From a bacterium (GTDB lineage: Bacteria > Pseudomonadota > Gammaproteobacteria > Pseudomonadales > Moraxellaceae): a stretch of 64,000 bases of DNA. This document shows positions 32,462 through 42,112 of this stretch, one piece after another (the first letter of the stretch is position 1; the number at the start of each line of letters is the position of its first letter). The notes beneath the pieces were generated by a model. The model was not told the DNA's origin and did no database searches. It saw nothing but the letters and a program-made list of their open reading frames with translations. The DNA is taken from the NCBI GenBank assembly GCA_029945725.1, contig JAQSDB010000003.1, positions 561,842-625,841 of the forward strand, in the 5' to 3' direction. The position numbers were made by a program, and so were the translations under genes.

Positions 32462-32953
32462 TCAGCTGCCGGCGTCCTTGCCGGCCGTCGCCCGTCGCGG
32501 GATCACGCTGATCGAACCGGTGTTTTCCAGTATGGCCAGGTGCACGTCTTCCAGCTTGAGGCAGCCGGCCTGGCGCAGGGCGACGTAGAGCTCCTGCTGG
32601 GTGATCAGCGCGCTGGTCATGACATTCTGGTACAGCTGGCCGTTGTGGATCAGCACCTGTGGCTGGCCTTCGATCAGGATTTCCACCTTCTTGCTGCGAA
32701 ACGCCGCAAGGCCGGCCAGATAATTCAGGCTGATCAGTACGCTGGCAGACAACAGGCCGCCGATCAGCGAATTGTCGCCGGCGTTCATCGAGTTCTGCAC
32801 GGCATTCGACAAGACCAGCAGCAAGACGAGATCAAAGGGCGCCAGCTGCCCGACCTGGCGCTTGCCGGTCAGGCGCAATAAAAGAATCAGAAAGGCGTAA
32901 ACCACCACACTGCGCAAAACCAGTTCCCACCAGGGGACGGACAGGCTCCACAT
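32462..32953 (-). CDS. DUF421/YetF-domain membrane protein
   Basis: LLRLTGKRQVGQLAPFDLVLLLVLSNAVQNSM. Confidence 0.9.
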   Translation of the reverse strand: MWSLSVPWWELVLRSVVVYAFLILLLRLTGKRQVGQLAPFDLVLLLVLSNAVQNSMNAGDNSLIGGLLSASVLISLNYLAGLAAFRSKKVEILIEGQPQVLIHNGQLYQNVMTSALITQQELYVALRQAGCLKLEDVHLAILENTGSISVIPRRATAGKDAGS

Positions 32954-32996
32954 TTTTCAGGATCTCCTTGGCGCTGATTTTTACGGGCGGCTGGTG

Positions 32997-35900
32997 TCAG
33001 CCTGCCTCATGTTCCGGCCGTTCGCCGGCTCCGGTTTTCGGGGTGAAGCGGTCGAGATAAAGATAAATCACCGGCGTGAGATAAAGCGTCAGCCATTGTG
33101 ACACCAGCAGGCCACCGACAACGGCATAGCCGAGCGGCTGGCGCACTTCGGCGCCGGCACCGATGGCGAATGCAATCGGCAGGGTGCCGGCCAGCGCCGC
33201 CATGGTCGTCATCATGATGGGACGGAAACGTACCAGCGCGGCTTCGCGTATGGCAGCGAAAGGCGTGTGGCCTTCGCGCTGCCGCTCCAGGGCAAAATCG
33301 ATCATCATGATCGCGTTCTTTTTCACGATCCCCACCAGCATGATGATGCCGACAAAGGCATAAAGACTGAGGCTGGCCTTGAACAGCAGCAGCGTCAGCA
33401 GGGCGCCGAGCCCGGCAGCCGGCAGGCCGGAAAGAATGGTGAGCGGATGAATGAAGCTCTCGTACAGGATGCCCAGCACCAGATACACCACCAGCACCGC
33501 AATCAGCAGCAGCCAGCCCATGCCCTTGAAGGATTCCTCAAACGCCTGTGCCGTTCCCTGCAGGCCGGTGGTCAGCGTGGCAGGAATGCTGGCGCTGCTT
33601 TCCATGGCGCGAATGCGCTCAACGGCGGTGCCGAGCGAAACACCAGGCAGCAGGTTGAAGGAGAGCGTAACGGAAGGCAGCTGGCCGTTGTGGTTCACGG
33701 TGAGCGACTGGCTTTTCCGGCTGACCGTGGTTACGGCATCCAGCGGCACCAGCTTGCCGCCGTTGCCGGCCTGCACATAAAGCCGTGAAAGTTTTGCAGG
33801 GTCTGCCTGAAAGGCGGGCAGCAGTTCCAGTATCACCTCGTACTGGCTGGTGCTGCCGTAGATGGTGGAAATCTGCCGCGCACTGAAGGCGCTTTGCAGG
33901 GCATCTTCCACCTGCGCATAACTGAGGCCGAGCGCGGCCAGCTTGTCGCGATCAACCTCCAGCACCAGCGTCGGACTTTTCACATTGAGGTTGCTGGAGA
34001 CATCAACAAATCCTGGCAGCTTTTTCAGTTTTTTCAGGAGCACATCGCTCCACGCATAGAGCTCGCCGACATCGGTGCTTTGCAGCGTGTACTGGTATTG
34101 CGCCGAGCTGAGCTGGCCGCCGATGCGGATGGCCGGCGGATTCTGCAGCGATACCTTGATGCCGGGGATATGCGAAAGCTTCGGGCGCAGCTCGCTGATG
34201 ATTTCATCCGCACTGAGCTTGCGCTCGCCGCGCGGTTTCAGGGTGATGAACAGGGTGCCGTTATTGGCCGTGGGGCGGGAGCCGCCGGCACCGACAGTGG
34301 ACATGAAGGCCAGCACGTTCGGGTCTTCCGCCACGATCGCGGCGGCTTCACGCTGGTTGCTCACCATGCTGGCAAACGAGGCGTCCTGCGCGCCTTCGGT
34401 AAAGGCAATGATCTGTCCGGTATCGCCGCCCGGCAAAAAATCCTTGGAGGTGAGGGTAAACAGCACGCCGGTCAGCACGATGGTGGAAAAAAACACCGCG
34501 AGCATGATGCGCTGGTGCGCCAGTGCCCAGTCCAGTGTGCGTTCATAGGCGCCGAGCAGCTTGCCGAACTGCGCTTCACTCCAGTCAAACAGGCGTGAAT
34601 GTTTTTGTTCGCGCTGGTGCTGCAGGTAACGGCTGCAGAGCATGGGCGTGAGCGTCAGCGACACAATGCCGGAAACGATGATGGCGGCGCAGATGGTGAC
34701 GGCAAACTCGTGCAGCAGGCGCCCGACAATGCCGCCCATGAACAGCACCGGAATGAAGACCGCCACCAGCGATACCGTCATCGAGACGATGGTGAAGCCG
34801 ATTTCCTTCGAGCCCTTGAGCGCGGCCTGCAGCGGAGTTTCGCCTTTCTCGATATGGCGCACGATGTTTTCCAGCATGACGATGGCATCGTCCACCACAA
34901 AACCGACCGCCAGCGTCAGTGCCAGCAGCGAGAGATTGTCGAGGCTGAAACCCATGACCTGCATGACGGCAAAGGTGCCGATCACGGAAATCGGCAGGGC
35001 CAGTGCCGGAATCAGCGTGGCGGAAACATTGCGCAGAAAAATAAGGATGACCAGGATCACCAGAAACGCGGCGAGCAGCAGGGTGTATTGCACGTCCATG
35101 ATGGAGTGGTGGATGGACACGCTGCGGTCGTAAAGCACCTCCAGCTTGATGGCCGCCGGCAGGTTTTCCTGAAAGCTCGGCAGGATGGCCTTGATGGCAT
35201 TGACGGTGGCCACCGTGTTGGCGCCCGGCTGGCGCTGGATGGCGAGAATGATGGCGCGTTTTTTTACAAACCAGGTGGCGACCTTGTTGTTCTCGATGCT
35301 GTCGACGGGCGTGGCAACATCTTCCAGCCGCACCGGCGCGCCATTGCGCCAGGCCACAATTACATGGCGGTATTGTTCGGCCTTTTCCAGCTGGCCATCG
35401 GTTTGTATGGCCACGGTTTGCTGCGTGCCGTCAAAGCTGCCGACGGGCTGATTCACATTGGCGGCATTAACGGCTTGCTGCAGTTCATCCAGACCGATGC
35501 CGCGCGCGGCCAGTCGGTCCGGATCGGCCTGGATGCGCACGGCAAATTTCTGCGCCCCATACACATTCACTTGCGCCACGCCGGTCACGGTGGAAAGACG
35601 CTGCGCCAGCTGCGTTTCGGCATATTCGTTGACGGTGGTGGGCGCCAGGGTGTCCGAGTACATGGCGATGTAAAACACCGGCGAATCGGCCGGGTTGGAT
35701 TTGCGGAACGAGGGCGGTGCCGGCATGCCCGGCGGCAGCTTGCGCGTGGCCGCCGAAATGGCGGACTGCACATCCTGCGCGGCGGCATCAATGCTGCGAT
35801 CAAGATCGAACTGGATGGTGATGCGCGTATTGCCCTGCGAACTCACCGAGGTCATCGAATCGATGCCCGCGATGGTGGAGAACTGGCCTTCGAGCGGCGT

Positions 35901-36092
35901 TGCCACGGAAGAGGCCATGGTTTCCGGTGAAGCGCCGGGCAATGTCGCCGTAACGGAAATGGTGGGGAAATCGACATTGGGCAGTTCGCTGACCGGCAGC
36001 AGGCGGTAGGCACCGAGACCAAACACCACAAACGCCGCCATCAGCAGCGTCGTCATGACCGGGCGACGAATGCACAGTTCCGACAAGGTCAT
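32997..36092 (-). CDS. RND efflux transporter permease (AcrB/MdtBC-like)
   Basis: LCIRRPVMTTLLMAAFVVFGLGAYRLLPVSELPNVDFPTI; 1031 aa; GxxxDDAIVMLEN. Confidence 0.95.
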   Translation of the reverse strand: MTLSELCIRRPVMTTLLMAAFVVFGLGAYRLLPVSELPNVDFPTISVTATLPGASPETMASSVATPLEGQFSTIAGIDSMTSVSSQGNTRITIQFDLDRSIDAAAQDVQSAISAATRKLPPGMPAPPSFRKSNPADSPVFYIAMYSDTLAPTTVNEYAETQLAQRLSTVTGVAQVNVYGAQKFAVRIQADPDRLAARGIGLDELQQAVNAANVNQPVGSFDGTQQTVAIQTDGQLEKAEQYRHVIVAWRNGAPVRLEDVATPVDSIENNKVATWFVKKRAIILAIQRQPGANTVATVNAIKAILPSFQENLPAAIKLEVLYDRSVSIHHSIMDVQYTLLLAAFLVILVILIFLRNVSATLIPALALPISVIGTFAVMQVMGFSLDNLSLLALTLAVGFVVDDAIVMLENIVRHIEKGETPLQAALKGSKEIGFTIVSMTVSLVAVFIPVLFMGGIVGRLLHEFAVTICAAIIVSGIVSLTLTPMLCSRYLQHQREQKHSRLFDWSEAQFGKLLGAYERTLDWALAHQRIMLAVFFSTIVLTGVLFTLTSKDFLPGGDTGQIIAFTEGAQDASFASMVSNQREAAAIVAEDPNVLAFMSTVGAGGSRPTANNGTLFITLKPRGERKLSADEIISELRPKLSHIPGIKVSLQNPPAIRIGGQLSSAQYQYTLQSTDVGELYAWSDVLLKKLKKLPGFVDVSSNLNVKSPTLVLEVDRDKLAALGLSYAQVEDALQSAFSARQISTIYGSTSQYEVILELLPAFQADPAKLSRLYVQAGNGGKLVPLDAVTTVSRKSQSLTVNHNGQLPSVTLSFNLLPGVSLGTAVERIRAMESSASIPATLTTGLQGTAQAFEESFKGMGWLLLIAVLVVYLVLGILYESFIHPLTILSGLPAAGLGALLTLLLFKASLSLYAFVGIIMLVGIVKKNAIMMIDFALERQREGHTPFAAIREAALVRFRPIMMTTMAALAGTLPIAFAIGAGAEVRQPLGYAVVGGLLVSQWLTLYLTPVIYLYLDRFTPKTGAGERPEHEAG

Positions 36093-36095
36093 GAA

Positions 36096-37250
36096 TCAGC
36101 GCCCCTTCCGGATCTGCACGCTGGCATCCGGTGTCAGGCGCAGCTGGCCACTGGTGATCACCGTCTCGCCGGCGTTAATGCCCTCGGCAATGATGGCGGT
36201 GTCATTGCGGATGTCGCGCACTTTTATCTTGCGCAGGCGCGCTTTCTTGCTGGCGTCGACAATATAAACCGTGCTGTTGTCACCGTTTTGCTGCACCGCC
36301 GCCGCCGGCACGGTAATCGCGCTTTTCAGCGTCTCCAGATCAAGGCTGACCTTGACGAAGGCGCCCGGCGTCAGCCGGTCGTCACTGTTGCCGAACGTGG
36401 CGCGGACCTGGATGGTGCCGCTGCCGGTGTCGACGGCATTGTCGATGAAATCGGCATTGCCGCTGGCCTTGAGCCCGGCATCGGTGTCGGAGCTGACGGT
36501 GACTTTCATGCGGCCGCCGTTGCGCAGTGTGCGCAGCTGGCCAAGGTAGCGTTCCGGCACGGCAAACGTGACCTGTACCGGATGCGTGCGGTAAATCACC
36601 GCCAGCGTAGTGTCACTGGTTTTCACCAGCGTGCCGGGAAAGACCAGGCGCGCGCCGGCACGGCCGTCAAACGGCGCACGGATCACGGTATAGGAAACCT
36701 GCAGGCGCGTGCTTTCCACTGCCGCGCGATCGCCTTTCACGGTGGCATCCAGTGCGGCAACATTGGTACGCGAAGTGCGCAGCAGATCGTCGGAGACGTA
36801 ATTCTTTTCTTTCAGCTGTTCATTGCGTGCCAGCTCGATGCGCGCATTGGCCAGCTGCGCCGCGTCGCGCGCCAGCACCGCTTCGGCCTGCGCCAGCCGC
36901 GTGCGCAGATCGGCATCATCCAGACGGATGAGCACATCGCCTTTTTTCACCGCGCGGCCTTCCGGCAGCAGCACTTCCGTCACCATGCCATCAACCCGCG
37001 CCTTCAGCGTGACGTTTTCCGAGGCCTGGACCCGGCCCACGGTGTCCAGCGTCAGCGGATAATCCTGCGCCAGGGCCTGTGTCACCGAAACCGGTACGGC
37101 CTTTTCCTTCTTGTTGCCGTGTTCGTCCGGCTGCGGCCACAGGGCGCGCAACAGCGCAGCCAGCACCAGCACTGCGGCAAGGCCGGGAAGGAGATAACGA
37201 CGGGAAAGCAGGCGCATGAAAAACGGTTCCTTGAGGCAGGGGTGCAGCAT
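36096..37250 (-). CDS. RND periplasmic adaptor (MdtA-like)
   Basis: VTLKARVDGMVTEVLLPEGRAVKKGDVLIRLDDADLRTRLAQAEA; coupled to the permease gene. Confidence 0.92.
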   Translation of the reverse strand: MLHPCLKEPFFMRLLSRRYLLPGLAAVLVLAALLRALWPQPDEHGNKKEKAVPVSVTQALAQDYPLTLDTVGRVQASENVTLKARVDGMVTEVLLPEGRAVKKGDVLIRLDDADLRTRLAQAEAVLARDAAQLANARIELARNEQLKEKNYVSDDLLRTSRTNVAALDATVKGDRAAVESTRLQVSYTVIRAPFDGRAGARLVFPGTLVKTSDTTLAVIYRTHPVQVTFAVPERYLGQLRTLRNGGRMKVTVSSDTDAGLKASGNADFIDNAVDTGSGTIQVRATFGNSDDRLTPGAFVKVSLDLETLKSAITVPAAAVQQNGDNSTVYIVDASKKARLRKIKVRDIRNDTAIIAEGINAGETVITSGQLRLTPDASVQIRKGR

Positions 37251-37484
37251 TGGCGGGAAGGCTGCCGGATGGAGCTGCAGTCTGCTTTCCGCGGGCGGTG
37301 GCGGGAAGCCGATACTGTGGCATTTTCGTGAAAAGGCGATGACATTGCCGGTATTTTATCGCCGGCCTCTGTCCGTGTAGCAACGCGCTGGCAGGCAGGG
37401 CGTTGACCTCGTCAGGCATTTTGGGCGGCCTGTGTCATTTCATGGCGGGCGTGCGGATTCGGCCTTTTTATGCGGCCGCGAACA

Positions 37485-37715
37485 TCAGGGCAGCAGCGGC
37501 ACGATGTCGTCGGGCTTGAGCACCCTGCCGTAAGACACCACTTTCTCGTCAATCACCAGCGCCGGCGTCGACATCACCCCGTAGGCGGCCATGGCGGCAA
37601 AGTCCGTTACCTTCACGATCTCGGCCTGCTTGCCGGTTTTGGCCAGGGCCAGTTTCACGTTTTCGCCCAGAGCCACGCATTTGCTGCAACCCGAGCCCAG
37701 AATCTTGATGAGCAT
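37485..37715 (-). CDS. Small thioredoxin-fold redox protein
   Basis: IKILGSGCSKCVALGENVKLAL (CxxC); STPALVIDEKVV. Confidence 0.85.
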   Translation of the reverse strand: MLIKILGSGCSKCVALGENVKLALAKTGKQAEIVKVTDFAAMAAYGVMSTPALVIDEKVVSYGRVLKPDDIVPLLP

Positions 37716-37736
37716 TTTTTGATTCCTCTGCAGTGA

Positions 37737-38756
37737 TTACACAAACCAGGTGCTGAAGGCATTGAACAGGTAGCCGATCAGGATGATGCCGAGCGTGACA
37801 ATGCCGAAAAAAGTGGCCAGCAGCGGCGGCTTGATCACCTTGCGCAGCATGATGAGCGAGGGCAGCGAGAGTGCTGTCACCGCCATCATGAAGGCGAGTG
37901 CCGTGCCTAGTCCGGCGCCCTTGCTTACCAGTGCCTCGGCAATCGGCAGCGTGCCGAAAATATCCGCATACATGGGAATGCCGACCACCGTCGCGACCAG
38001 TACCGAGTACCACTTGTCCTGCCCGAGCAGGGCAGTGATCAGGTGCTCCGGAATCCAGTTGTGAATGGCGGCACCAATGCCGACGCCGATCAGGATGTAC
38101 AGCCAGACGCGGCGCACAATGTCGGTGACCTGGTCCCTCGAGAACATCATGCGCTCACGCCATGTCAGCTTCTGTGCGTCGAGGCTGGCCATGTGGCTGG
38201 TGAACACAAAGGCCTCCACCTGTTTTTCCATGTGCAGGCGTGAAATCAGGGTGCCGCCCAGCACGGCCAGCACAACGCCGAGCAGCACATAGGTCAGCGC
38301 AATGGTCCAGTTGAAAATGCTGGCCAGCAGTATCAGTGATGCCAGGTCCACCAGCGGCGAGGAAATCAGGAATGAAAAGGTCACGCCTATCGGCAGACCG
38401 GCGCCGGTGAAACCGATAAAGAGCGGAATCGACGAGCACGAGCAGAACGGGGTGAGGGTGCCGAGCAGGGCGCCGATGACATTGGCGCGCAGGCCGGTGA
38501 AGTTGCCCAGAATGGCGCGGGTGCGCTCCGGGGGAAAATAGCTCTGTACCCACGAGATCGAGAAAATCAGTACGCCGAGCAGGATGAAGATCTTGATGAC
38601 GTCGTAGATGAAAAAATGAACGCTGCCGCCCAGGCGGCTGGCCATGTCCAGGCCGAATACCTGCTCGACCAGCAGGCGCACCAGATCATGCAGCCACTGC
38701 ATGCGCAGCAGCTGCTCATTCAGCCAGGAAAACAGATGGGTCACGGGCCTCTCCAC
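37737..38756 (-). CDS. Permease (ArsP/YraQ family)
   Basis: GTLTPFCSCSSIPLFIGFTGAGLPIGVTFSFLISSPLVD. Confidence 0.9.
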   Translation of the reverse strand: MERPVTHLFSWLNEQLLRMQWLHDLVRLLVEQVFGLDMASRLGGSVHFFIYDVIKIFILLGVLIFSISWVQSYFPPERTRAILGNFTGLRANVIGALLGTLTPFCSCSSIPLFIGFTGAGLPIGVTFSFLISSPLVDLASLILLASIFNWTIALTYVLLGVVLAVLGGTLISRLHMEKQVEAFVFTSHMASLDAQKLTWRERMMFSRDQVTDIVRRVWLYILIGVGIGAAIHNWIPEHLITALLGQDKWYSVLVATVVGIPMYADIFGTLPIAEALVSKGAGLGTALAFMMAVTALSLPSLIMLRKVIKPPLLATFFGIVTLGIILIGYLFNAFSTWFV

Positions 38757-38777
38757 GCAGCAGGCAGGCAGCAGGCG

Positions 38778-39266
38778 TTACGGGAGGGTAACGGGTTTCC
38801 AGCCGGGATGATCAAAGTAGACCGGATAATTGCGCAGCGCCGACAGGATCAGCTCGCGCCCTTTGGCATCGGCCGGGTTCTGTTTCAGGGCGGCGGCGCC
38901 TTCCTCCAGCCGCTCCAGCAGGATGTGCAGCACCGCATCGGCCTGCGGCGCCAGCGTGCAGTACGCCACCAGATAACCGATCTGGTTCTGGATGGCCTCG
39001 GCCAGGGCCAGGCCTTCTTTTGCATTCAGCGGGCGCTTTCCGGCCGCGTGATACGTCTTGAACACCGCCTCGCGGATACCGCCCATGCCGGCCCGCAGCG
39101 GCTGGTTCGTGCCCCAGCGCCGCCCCTCGTTCAGCACCAGCCCGGCCGGCGGCACATGCGCCCCGCCCTTTTCCGGCAGGCGATCCACGGCAGCGGCCGT
39201 GGCACCCAGAAGCAGCAGCGACAGCAGCCCGATACGGCTCAGCAAATTCCGGTGCGAAGTGTTCAT
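38778..39266 (-). CDS. Hypothetical exported protein
   Basis: Signal peptide; no recognised family. Confidence 0.55.
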   Translation of the reverse strand: MNTSHRNLLSRIGLLSLLLLGATAAAVDRLPEKGGAHVPPAGLVLNEGRRWGTNQPLRAGMGGIREAVFKTYHAAGKRPLNAKEGLALAEAIQNQIGYLVAYCTLAPQADAVLHILLERLEEGAAALKQNPADAKGRELILSALRNYPVYFDHPGWKPVTLP

Positions 39267-39335
39267 GGTCTTTCCGGTGGCGGGTGTGCCGATACGCTAG
39301 CACTTTGTCCGTAAGGCAGTCTTACTTGCCCAAGT

Positions 39336-39371
39336 ATCAGGCCAAAAAAAGGAACCATGAGGTTCCTTTCT
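39336..39371 (-). terminator. Terminator downstream of the tRNA-Arg 3' fragment
   Basis: minus strand AAAGGAACCTCATGGTTCCTTTTTTT. Confidence 0.8.
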
Positions 39372-39375
39372 TGTT

Positions 39376-39422
39376 TGGTGCGCCAGGCGGGATTCGAACC
39401 CACGACCCCTGTCTTCGGAGTG
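39376..39422 (-). pseudogene. 3' half of a tRNA-Arg(CCG)-like gene (att-type remnant)
   Basis: minus strand CACTCCGAAGACAGGGGTCGTGGGTTCGAATCCCGCCTGGCGCACCA: anticodon loop, T-arm and CCA present, 5' half absent. Confidence 0.82.
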
Positions 39423-39510
39423 CGTATTTATTCGACGAGTGGCTGAGTATTGCAAGCGAATGGCTGCTGGATTTTTAGCCGGAATATACGTTTTAGACTT
39501 AGTCCTTGTC

Positions 39511-39569
39511 TCTTAACATTTGAGTTCAGCGGCGCGCTTTAGAGCGTCCGCTGGAACAATTTGTTATGC
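39511..39569 (-). other. Integron attC recombination site (attC-1)
   Basis: minus strand GCATAAC-AAATTG-TTCCAGCGGACGCTCTAAAGCGCGCCGCTGAACTCAAAT-GTTAAGA: R''/L''/L'/R' layout, imperfect palindrome with extrahelical base, matches canonical attC pattern. Confidence 0.8.
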
Positions 39570-39598
39570 AAAATATTTAACGACAGGTAAGTCCCTGC

Positions 39599-40183
39599 CT
39601 ACTCTATCTGATCGCTAAACGGCAATGATTCGATGTATTTTTGCATGAAAATAAAGTCTGGATTGCCGTCGGCATCAACAGGAAGATATATCTCTGACTC
39701 ACGCATTCGTTCAAGATGCCATTTTCGGCCATAGCTAAACCGATATTTTTCTCTTCGAATAAGTGTTGCTATAAATATAGCGATAGCTGGGGTAATTTTG
39801 AACTTTGGATAAAGTACATTCACGTCATCAGACGCACAAAATGCTTCTGGCTGATAGAACGCCTCAGCCACAGAGCCGTTGTAATTTACGGTTATAGTCC
39901 CCTTGGAATGCAATGCTGTTTGGCCAATAAAATGTGAAACACCATTATTTGACTCTATAGCCCCAATAAATGGCGTGGTGCCATCCGTCATATTGGCTTT
40001 GGTCAGTCTTTTTCCTTTTTTCAGATCAAACATTTCGCCCAGCCTAAACGGCTTCCATCCGGAAGATTTAGGAAACAAAGTCTTGCCAGTTTTTTGTGCA
40101 ACTCTTGATAATTTATATGTCGCTAATTCACGTACTGCATCTGAAAATGACGCTGCTTCAATTTCTGTGTAATCTGTTGTCAT
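39599..40183 (-). CDS. Specificity (TRD, HsdS-like) portion of a Type IIC/IIG-like RM protein; in frame with upstream ORF
   Basis: GWKPFRLGEMFDLKKGKRLTKANM...PFIGAIESNNGVSHFIG; frame stays open upstream to the TGA at 40283-40285. Confidence 0.8.
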   Translation of the reverse strand: MTTDYTEIEAASFSDAVRELATYKLSRVAQKTGKTLFPKSSGWKPFRLGEMFDLKKGKRLTKANMTDGTTPFIGAIESNNGVSHFIGQTALHSKGTITVNYNGSVAEAFYQPEAFCASDDVNVLYPKFKITPAIAIFIATLIRREKYRFSYGRKWHLERMRESEIYLPVDADGNPDFIFMQKYIESLPFSDQIE

Positions 40184-40282
40184 GTAAGCTTCTGCGCACC
40201 ATTCGTCCGCTGATGTAACCTTTTGAAGGACGCTTTCGCCAGCATGAACCTCACGATTTCTAAATGCATCGACCCAACGATC

Positions 40283-41998
40283 TCATATTTCCGGCCATGT
40301 TTCGTTCAAGTCAATACGACCTTTGTGCTTTGTTTTTACAAAGCCATCGTTCTTCCAGTACCCGAACCACGTTTTTCTATTCTCCGTAGCGTGTGGCTTA
40401 TGCGCAGTAAAAACCATAATACACGTTACCGTACCAACGGGATAAAACAGTTGCTCTGACATTGACATGACTGCTTCAAGCGTGTGCTCTTTGAGAATTT
40501 CAGCTCGCAATACATCCGAATTTAAAGCACAACCCATAGGGACAATTGCGATTCCTGTTCCTCCAACTTTCAAACAATCAAGCATGTGTTTTATGAACCG
40601 CAACTCATGCAAATCACTATCGCTTTGGCTGTATGGTGGATTGATCATTGCTACGTCGCAACCATGATTTTTTATTGCGACTGTAATGGCATCATCAAAA
40701 CAGCTACCTTGATACAAGTTGGCTTTTCCGTCGCCACGCAAAATCATATTGGATGCAGCTAGCGCAAACATATTTGGCTGCTGTTCAACGCCGACTAACC
40801 CCTCTTTTCGAATCTTGTTTCTTTCTGCATCTGTCGTTGAGCTTTTGAACATGCGATGCATTGCCGATATCAAGAAGCCGCCAGTTCCAGCGCAAATATC
40901 AAGTACTTTGCTGTCTTTATTAACGTTTGCCAATAGCGCAAAAAGCTCAGTGATATGCCGTGGTGTTAAGACGATACCAAGTGCTTTTTTATCGCCGCCC
41001 GTATATTTTAGGAACTCACCATAAAACTGACCCACTACATCAAAGTCGTGATAAACACTAATGAATGGCCACACCTTGCTATTGAGGCGATCTACTAGCT
41101 CATGTAACGGGCCTTTTGGATATGCCTTAGTTGCTTTACCCAGTTCGGGATGGACACCGATACTGGAATAAGGTTGAGTCATATTCGCTTTTTTTGCTTG
41201 AGGGATATCGGCAGCTTGAATCTCTTCTTGAATTACACGCATCCAATCTTTTTGTAACTGAGCAGGTGTTTGAACATCATATGACGCAACAAAAGCTTTA
41301 TTTCGCAGAGCTATCAATGTGCCACTAACCAAAAGCGGCTTTTCGCTTTCGGTTAATTTTGCGTGATCTCGCATAAATTCATGCAGATCAGCGGCAAAAT
41401 TCATCAGTTCGTCAAAGCGTAGCTTCTGAACCGCAGGATCGAATGTGGCGTTTTCTATGTAGTCTAGCCATGGAATAAAGCCATTCAGTACTGCGCCACC
41501 TTTCGCACGCAACTCTTTTGGCTTAATTCCACCTTTTGGCCACAAATAGGTAGATATCAGTGCGGATTGTTTAGTTTCGCCACTGACGGCTATTGCAATA
41601 ACATTGAACTTTCGTGCCAATGATTTTGCATAATGAAGTGCGCCGTCGATAGCATATCGCTGTGTCCTTTTCGATTTTGAGACGTCACTTTCATCGTAGA
41701 CTAGCCCATTCACAATACTTCCAACGGTAGAACTACCATGGTCATTTGTGTCTGCTTTGCACTCGATGATTACAAGGACATCTGGAGAACTTGGGGAGCT
41801 GATGATGAACTCAGGCGCGCCGGAACCGCCGCCACCAGACTTGCTGGCGGTTTTCATCAGTTGCCTGACATCTTCTATGTTGCTTTTCTGCTCTTCGACG
41901 GAGATGTCTGCCTTGGAATCATAAAACCCATGCTTCCGGAGTTCATTACGTACCACGTTTTCCGTCTTGCGTTCATTTTTCGCCATTACAAATACCAA
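40283..41998 (-). CDS. Restriction nuclease (PD-ExK) / N6-adenine methyltransferase portion of a Type IIC/IIG-like RM protein
   Basis: PDVLVIIECKAD nuclease motif; DICAGTGGFLISA (motif I) and NPPYSQSD (motif IV); terminates at TGA while the frame continues into the TRD. Confidence 0.85.
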   Translation of the reverse strand: MVFVMAKNERKTENVVRNELRKHGFYDSKADISVEEQKSNIEDVRQLMKTASKSGGGGSGAPEFIISSPSSPDVLVIIECKADTNDHGSSTVGSIVNGLVYDESDVSKSKRTQRYAIDGALHYAKSLARKFNVIAIAVSGETKQSALISTYLWPKGGIKPKELRAKGGAVLNGFIPWLDYIENATFDPAVQKLRFDELMNFAADLHEFMRDHAKLTESEKPLLVSGTLIALRNKAFVASYDVQTPAQLQKDWMRVIQEEIQAADIPQAKKANMTQPYSSIGVHPELGKATKAYPKGPLHELVDRLNSKVWPFISVYHDFDVVGQFYGEFLKYTGGDKKALGIVLTPRHITELFALLANVNKDSKVLDICAGTGGFLISAMHRMFKSSTTDAERNKIRKEGLVGVEQQPNMFALAASNMILRGDGKANLYQGSCFDDAITVAIKNHGCDVAMINPPYSQSDSDLHELRFIKHMLDCLKVGGTGIAIVPMGCALNSDVLRAEILKEHTLEAVMSMSEQLFYPVGTVTCIMVFTAHKPHATENRKTWFGYWKNDGFVKTKHKGRIDLNETWPEI

Positions 41999-42043
41999 TA
42001 AGAAATTGCATTATTTTCAGGAGTAAGCGTTTCGCCATACTGG

Positions 42044-42103
42044 GCATAATGTTGGAATTAAGGCCGCGGCTGTAAGCTGTCGGCCTTAAATGAGTGGTTA
42101 GGC
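42044..42103 (-). other. Integron attC recombination site (attC-2)
   Basis: minus strand GCCTAAC-CACTCA-TTTAAGGCCGACAGCTTACAGCCGCGGCCTTAATTCCAAC-ATTATGC; palindromic core with extrahelical base; R' degenerate (ATTATGC). Confidence 0.78.
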
Positions 42104-42112
42104 TCTGTGGAT

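Noticed and set aside
34599-35930. 443-aa plus-strand His/Arg/Gly-rich ORF, and similar long antisense ORFs (30071-31666, 1545-2558, 27020-28663)
   Set aside because: They lie antisense to well-supported genes (RND pump, ilvA, hemCD, gcvPB) and have low-complexity H/R/Q/G composition typical of shadow ORFs in GC-rich DNA.
39284-39478. ORF with GAPGGIRTHDPCLRS
   Set aside because: Classic translation artefact across a tRNA-Arg sequence (here the 3' fragment), not a protein gene.
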